5,598 nt of DNA from Solirubrobacterales bacterium (GTDB lineage: Bacteria; Actinomycetota; Thermoleophilia; Solirubrobacterales; Solirubrobacteraceae), in NCBI GenBank assembly GCA_027314825.1, contig DAHVAB010000182.1, positions 1 to 5,598 of the forward strand, read 5' to 3'. Below are positions 4,486 to 5,598 of this stretch, piece by piece. Numbering within the stretch: position 1 is the first letter of the stretch; every line of letters begins with the position of its first letter. The notes below the pieces were generated by a model, which was not told where the DNA came from, did not search any database, and saw only the letters and a program-made list of their open reading frames with translations. Position numbers and translations under genes: made by a program.

Positions 4486-4611
4486 TTATGCCTGCTCGGC
4501 GAGCTCGGCGGAGATGTGGATGAGCTGCTGGCAGCGGGCGAGGATCGCGCGGGCCGCTCGGGCTGCCAGGTCGGGCTCGCTCTCGCGGGCGCCGAGCGTG
4601 TGCGCGCATGG
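4486..4611 (-). pseudogene. Unidentified C-terminal protein remnant
   Basis: A minus-strand frame bounded upstream by TAG (4614-4612) and ending at TAA (4488-4486) has no ATG or GTG start. Its 40 or so residues read as a plausible amphipathic helix (EPDLAARAARAILARCQQLI, then HISAELAEQA). This looks like the tail of a lost gene, but I cannot name the family and high-GC sequence can mimic helices. Nothing else is recognisable between the DUF433 promoter and hicB. Confidence 0.3.
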
Positions 4612-4650
4612 CTATTGACGACGCCTGCGCCCGGCCCCCTCGCCGCCCCT

Positions 4651-4863
4651 TCAGGCCGCCGCGGTGCCGGCGGCGTGGTGCGGCACGGGCAGCGGCCGGC
4701 CGCGGCGGCGCAGGTCCTCCGCGTAGGCGGCGAGCGCCTCCTGGATGCGTTCAGACGCCTCGGTGCGCGTCACGCCGAGCGCGACGACCCCGGGCAGGTC
4801 AGGGATGTAGGCGCCCCATTTGCCGTCCTCGGCCTGCTCGTATATGACCACGTACTCGCTCAC
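4651..4863 (-). CDS. hicB: HicB-family antitoxin without its toxin
   Basis: A 70-residue protein of the HicB-like family: a strand EYVVIYEQ, then DGKWGAYIPDLPGVVALG (residues 13-30) and the helix TRTEASERIQEALAAYAEDL (32-51), ending in a Pro/His/Ala-rich tail. This partial RNase-H-like fold normally binds and blocks the HicA mRNA nuclease. The GTG start (4863-4861) overlaps the stop of the hicA remnant by four bases (GTGA), with a GGAGAGCC ribosome-binding stretch in the hicA tail. The upstream toxin is reduced to its last two dozen codons, so this is an orphan antitoxin. Without a DNA-binding domain of its own it may be non-functional or could neutralise a HicA encoded elsewhere. A second, deleted copy lies at 2351-2449. 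Confidence 0.85.
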   Translation of the reverse strand: MSEYVVIYEQAEDGKWGAYIPDLPGVVALGVTRTEASERIQEALAAYAEDLRRRGRPLPVPHHAAGTAAA

Positions 4864-4940
4864 CGCAGGCTCTCCAGTCCGCTTGCACGCCTGATGCTAG
4901 CGAGCGTCCCGACCGGCACGGTGTCGCTGTCCCTGCCGCC
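4860..4940 (-). pseudogene. C-terminal remnant of HicA toxin
   Basis: In the frame ending with the TGA at 4862-4860, the last residues are GRDSDTVPVGTLASIRRASG then LESLR. VPVGTLASIRRASGL matches the conserved HicA C-terminus (typically PxGTLxSIxRQAGL). The double-stranded-RNA-binding-like core and the catalytic G-S/T-H motif upstream are absent, because the TetR-family frame ends at 4943, right at the edge of the recognisable region. The fragment keeps the four-base overlap with hicB. It is too short for the ordinary gene-length cutoff and has no start codon of its own. Confidence 0.65.
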
Positions 4941-4942
4941 CC

Positions 4943-5566
4943 CTACCCGCCCGCGGAGACCCCCATCCGCTCCGCCACGAGCCGGGTCGCGGCGGCAGGC
5001 CCGATGAACGGCGCCAGGCACATGTACGCCTGCTGGCCGAGCAGGACCGGGCGCTCTGTGCGGCCCTTCCGCGGCGCCTGCCGGTAGCCGAGCTCCAGGA
5101 TGGTCGCGACGAGCGCCTCGCTGATGAGGCGCGGCAGCGGCTCGGGTCGGAGCGCGTACCCCTCCTCCAGGAGCAGCGTGAAGACGCGCAGCCGTTCGTG
5201 GGCGAGGCGCACGGCGTCGGGGCCGATCGCGTGCAGCTCGACGAAGGAGAGGTAGGCGTCGGCGGGGTGGGCTAGGTAATGATCGGTGAGCTGCTGGCCG
5301 ATCGCCCAGATGCGATCCGGCCAGTCCTGTGAGGCGAAGAAGCTGGAGGCGCTCGCGCTCATGGCACGCTCGAAGCTGTCCTGCAAAGAAGCGATCGCGG
5401 CGGCCTGCTTGTCTGAGAACTGCTCGTAGAAGACGTTGCGGGCGACCTGTGCGGCGGAGACGATCCCGGTGACGGTGACGTTGGGGACCTCGCGCGTCAC
5501 GGGAGCGTTTCTCCCCAGAGGGATCTGGGTATGAACAAGAGGGCTGGCGGCACTACACCGCCCCAC
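4943..5566 (-). CDS. TetR/AcrR-family regulator with degenerate N-terminus (probable remnant)
   Basis: Helices 2 and 3 of the TetR DNA-binding domain are clear: VTVTGIVSAAQVARNVFYEQ then FSDK, the last being the typical FYEHFxDKE turn. A long helical ligand-binding domain follows (PDRIWAIGQQLTDHYLAHPA, LSFVELHAIGPDAVRLAHER, then a C-terminal LAPFIGPAAATRLVAERM). Helix 1, usually ILxAAxxLFAERGY, is missing; homology begins abruptly at VPNVTVTG. The upstream in-frame residues, open to the window edge, are unlike any TetR start. Candidate starts are GTG at 5566 or GTG at 5500; the latter has GGGGAG upstream and would give 185 residues. Without helix 1, DNA binding is doubtful, so this is probably an N-terminally truncated gene. 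The effector and target genes are unknown. Confidence 0.68.
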   Translation of the reverse strand: MGRCSAASPLVHTQIPLGRNAPVTREVPNVTVTGIVSAAQVARNVFYEQFSDKQAAAIASLQDSFERAMSASASSFFASQDWPDRIWAIGQQLTDHYLAHPADAYLSFVELHAIGPDAVRLAHERLRVFTLLLEEGYALRPEPLPRLISEALVATILELGYRQAPRKGRTERPVLLGQQAYMCLAPFIGPAAATRLVAERMGVSAGG

Positions 5567-5598
5567 GTCTTCGGAGATTCGAGGACGAGTTGCATGCT

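Noticed and set aside
1393..5598. Insertion sequence or transposase as the cause of the truncations
   Set aside because: No transposase or DDE motif and no terminal inverted repeats with target duplications were seen at the breakpoints.
1..5598. tRNA or rRNA genes
   Set aside because: No T-arm GTTCRA-type motif in a cloverleaf context and no rRNA-like segments were recognised by eye.

Overview
The window is very GC-rich, with dense G/C third positions, many GTG and TTG starts, and several genes whose -10 box sits so close to the start codon that the mRNA should be leaderless. This fits a high-GC actinobacterium. The styles of the flippase, the VapBC pair, the DUF433/DUF5615 pair and the TetR C-terminal domain recall Thermoleophilia/Solirubrobacterales, but that placement is inference.

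Layout. 1-734 (+): the C-terminal part of a polysaccharide flippase, with a non-homologous-looking stretch in the middle. 777-1414 (+): an intact VapBC-type toxin-antitoxin pair with its own leaderless promoter. 1393-1584 (-): an N-terminal stub of a DUF4143-type ATPase that runs into the end of vapC. 1668-1695: a UUCG-loop hairpin that should end the minus-strand transcript. 1721-2812 (-): a tightly packed run of four reading frames. In transcription order these are a small helical protein, a truncated nucleotidyltransferase without its DxD, an internally deleted HicB, and a GNAT acetyltransferase.

2813-2903 is a divergent control region with two -10 boxes and a perfect 7-1-7 inverted repeat. 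2904-3606 (+): an intact module with the same plan as the decayed one, a small helical protein overlapping a nucleotidyltransferase with its active-site residues intact. 3607-3628: GC-rich hairpins between convergent genes. 3629-4426 (-): an intact toxin-antitoxin pair, a DUF5615 PIN-like protein with an RHH+DUF433 antitoxin. 4486-4611 (-): an unidentified C-terminal remnant. 4651-4940 (-): an apparently intact hicB preceded by only the tail of hicA. 4943 to about 5566 (-): a TetR-family regulator lacking a recognisable first DNA-binding helix.

Overall this is a toxin-antitoxin island beside a cell-surface polysaccharide gene, in mixed states of repair. Two PIN-type systems look functional. 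One small-protein/nucleotidyltransferase system looks functional and has a decayed divergent partner. HicAB occurs twice as remnants, one of them formed by a precise deletion between 9-bp repeats. The least described element is the overlapping small-helical-protein/nucleotidyltransferase module with its shared palindromic control region.
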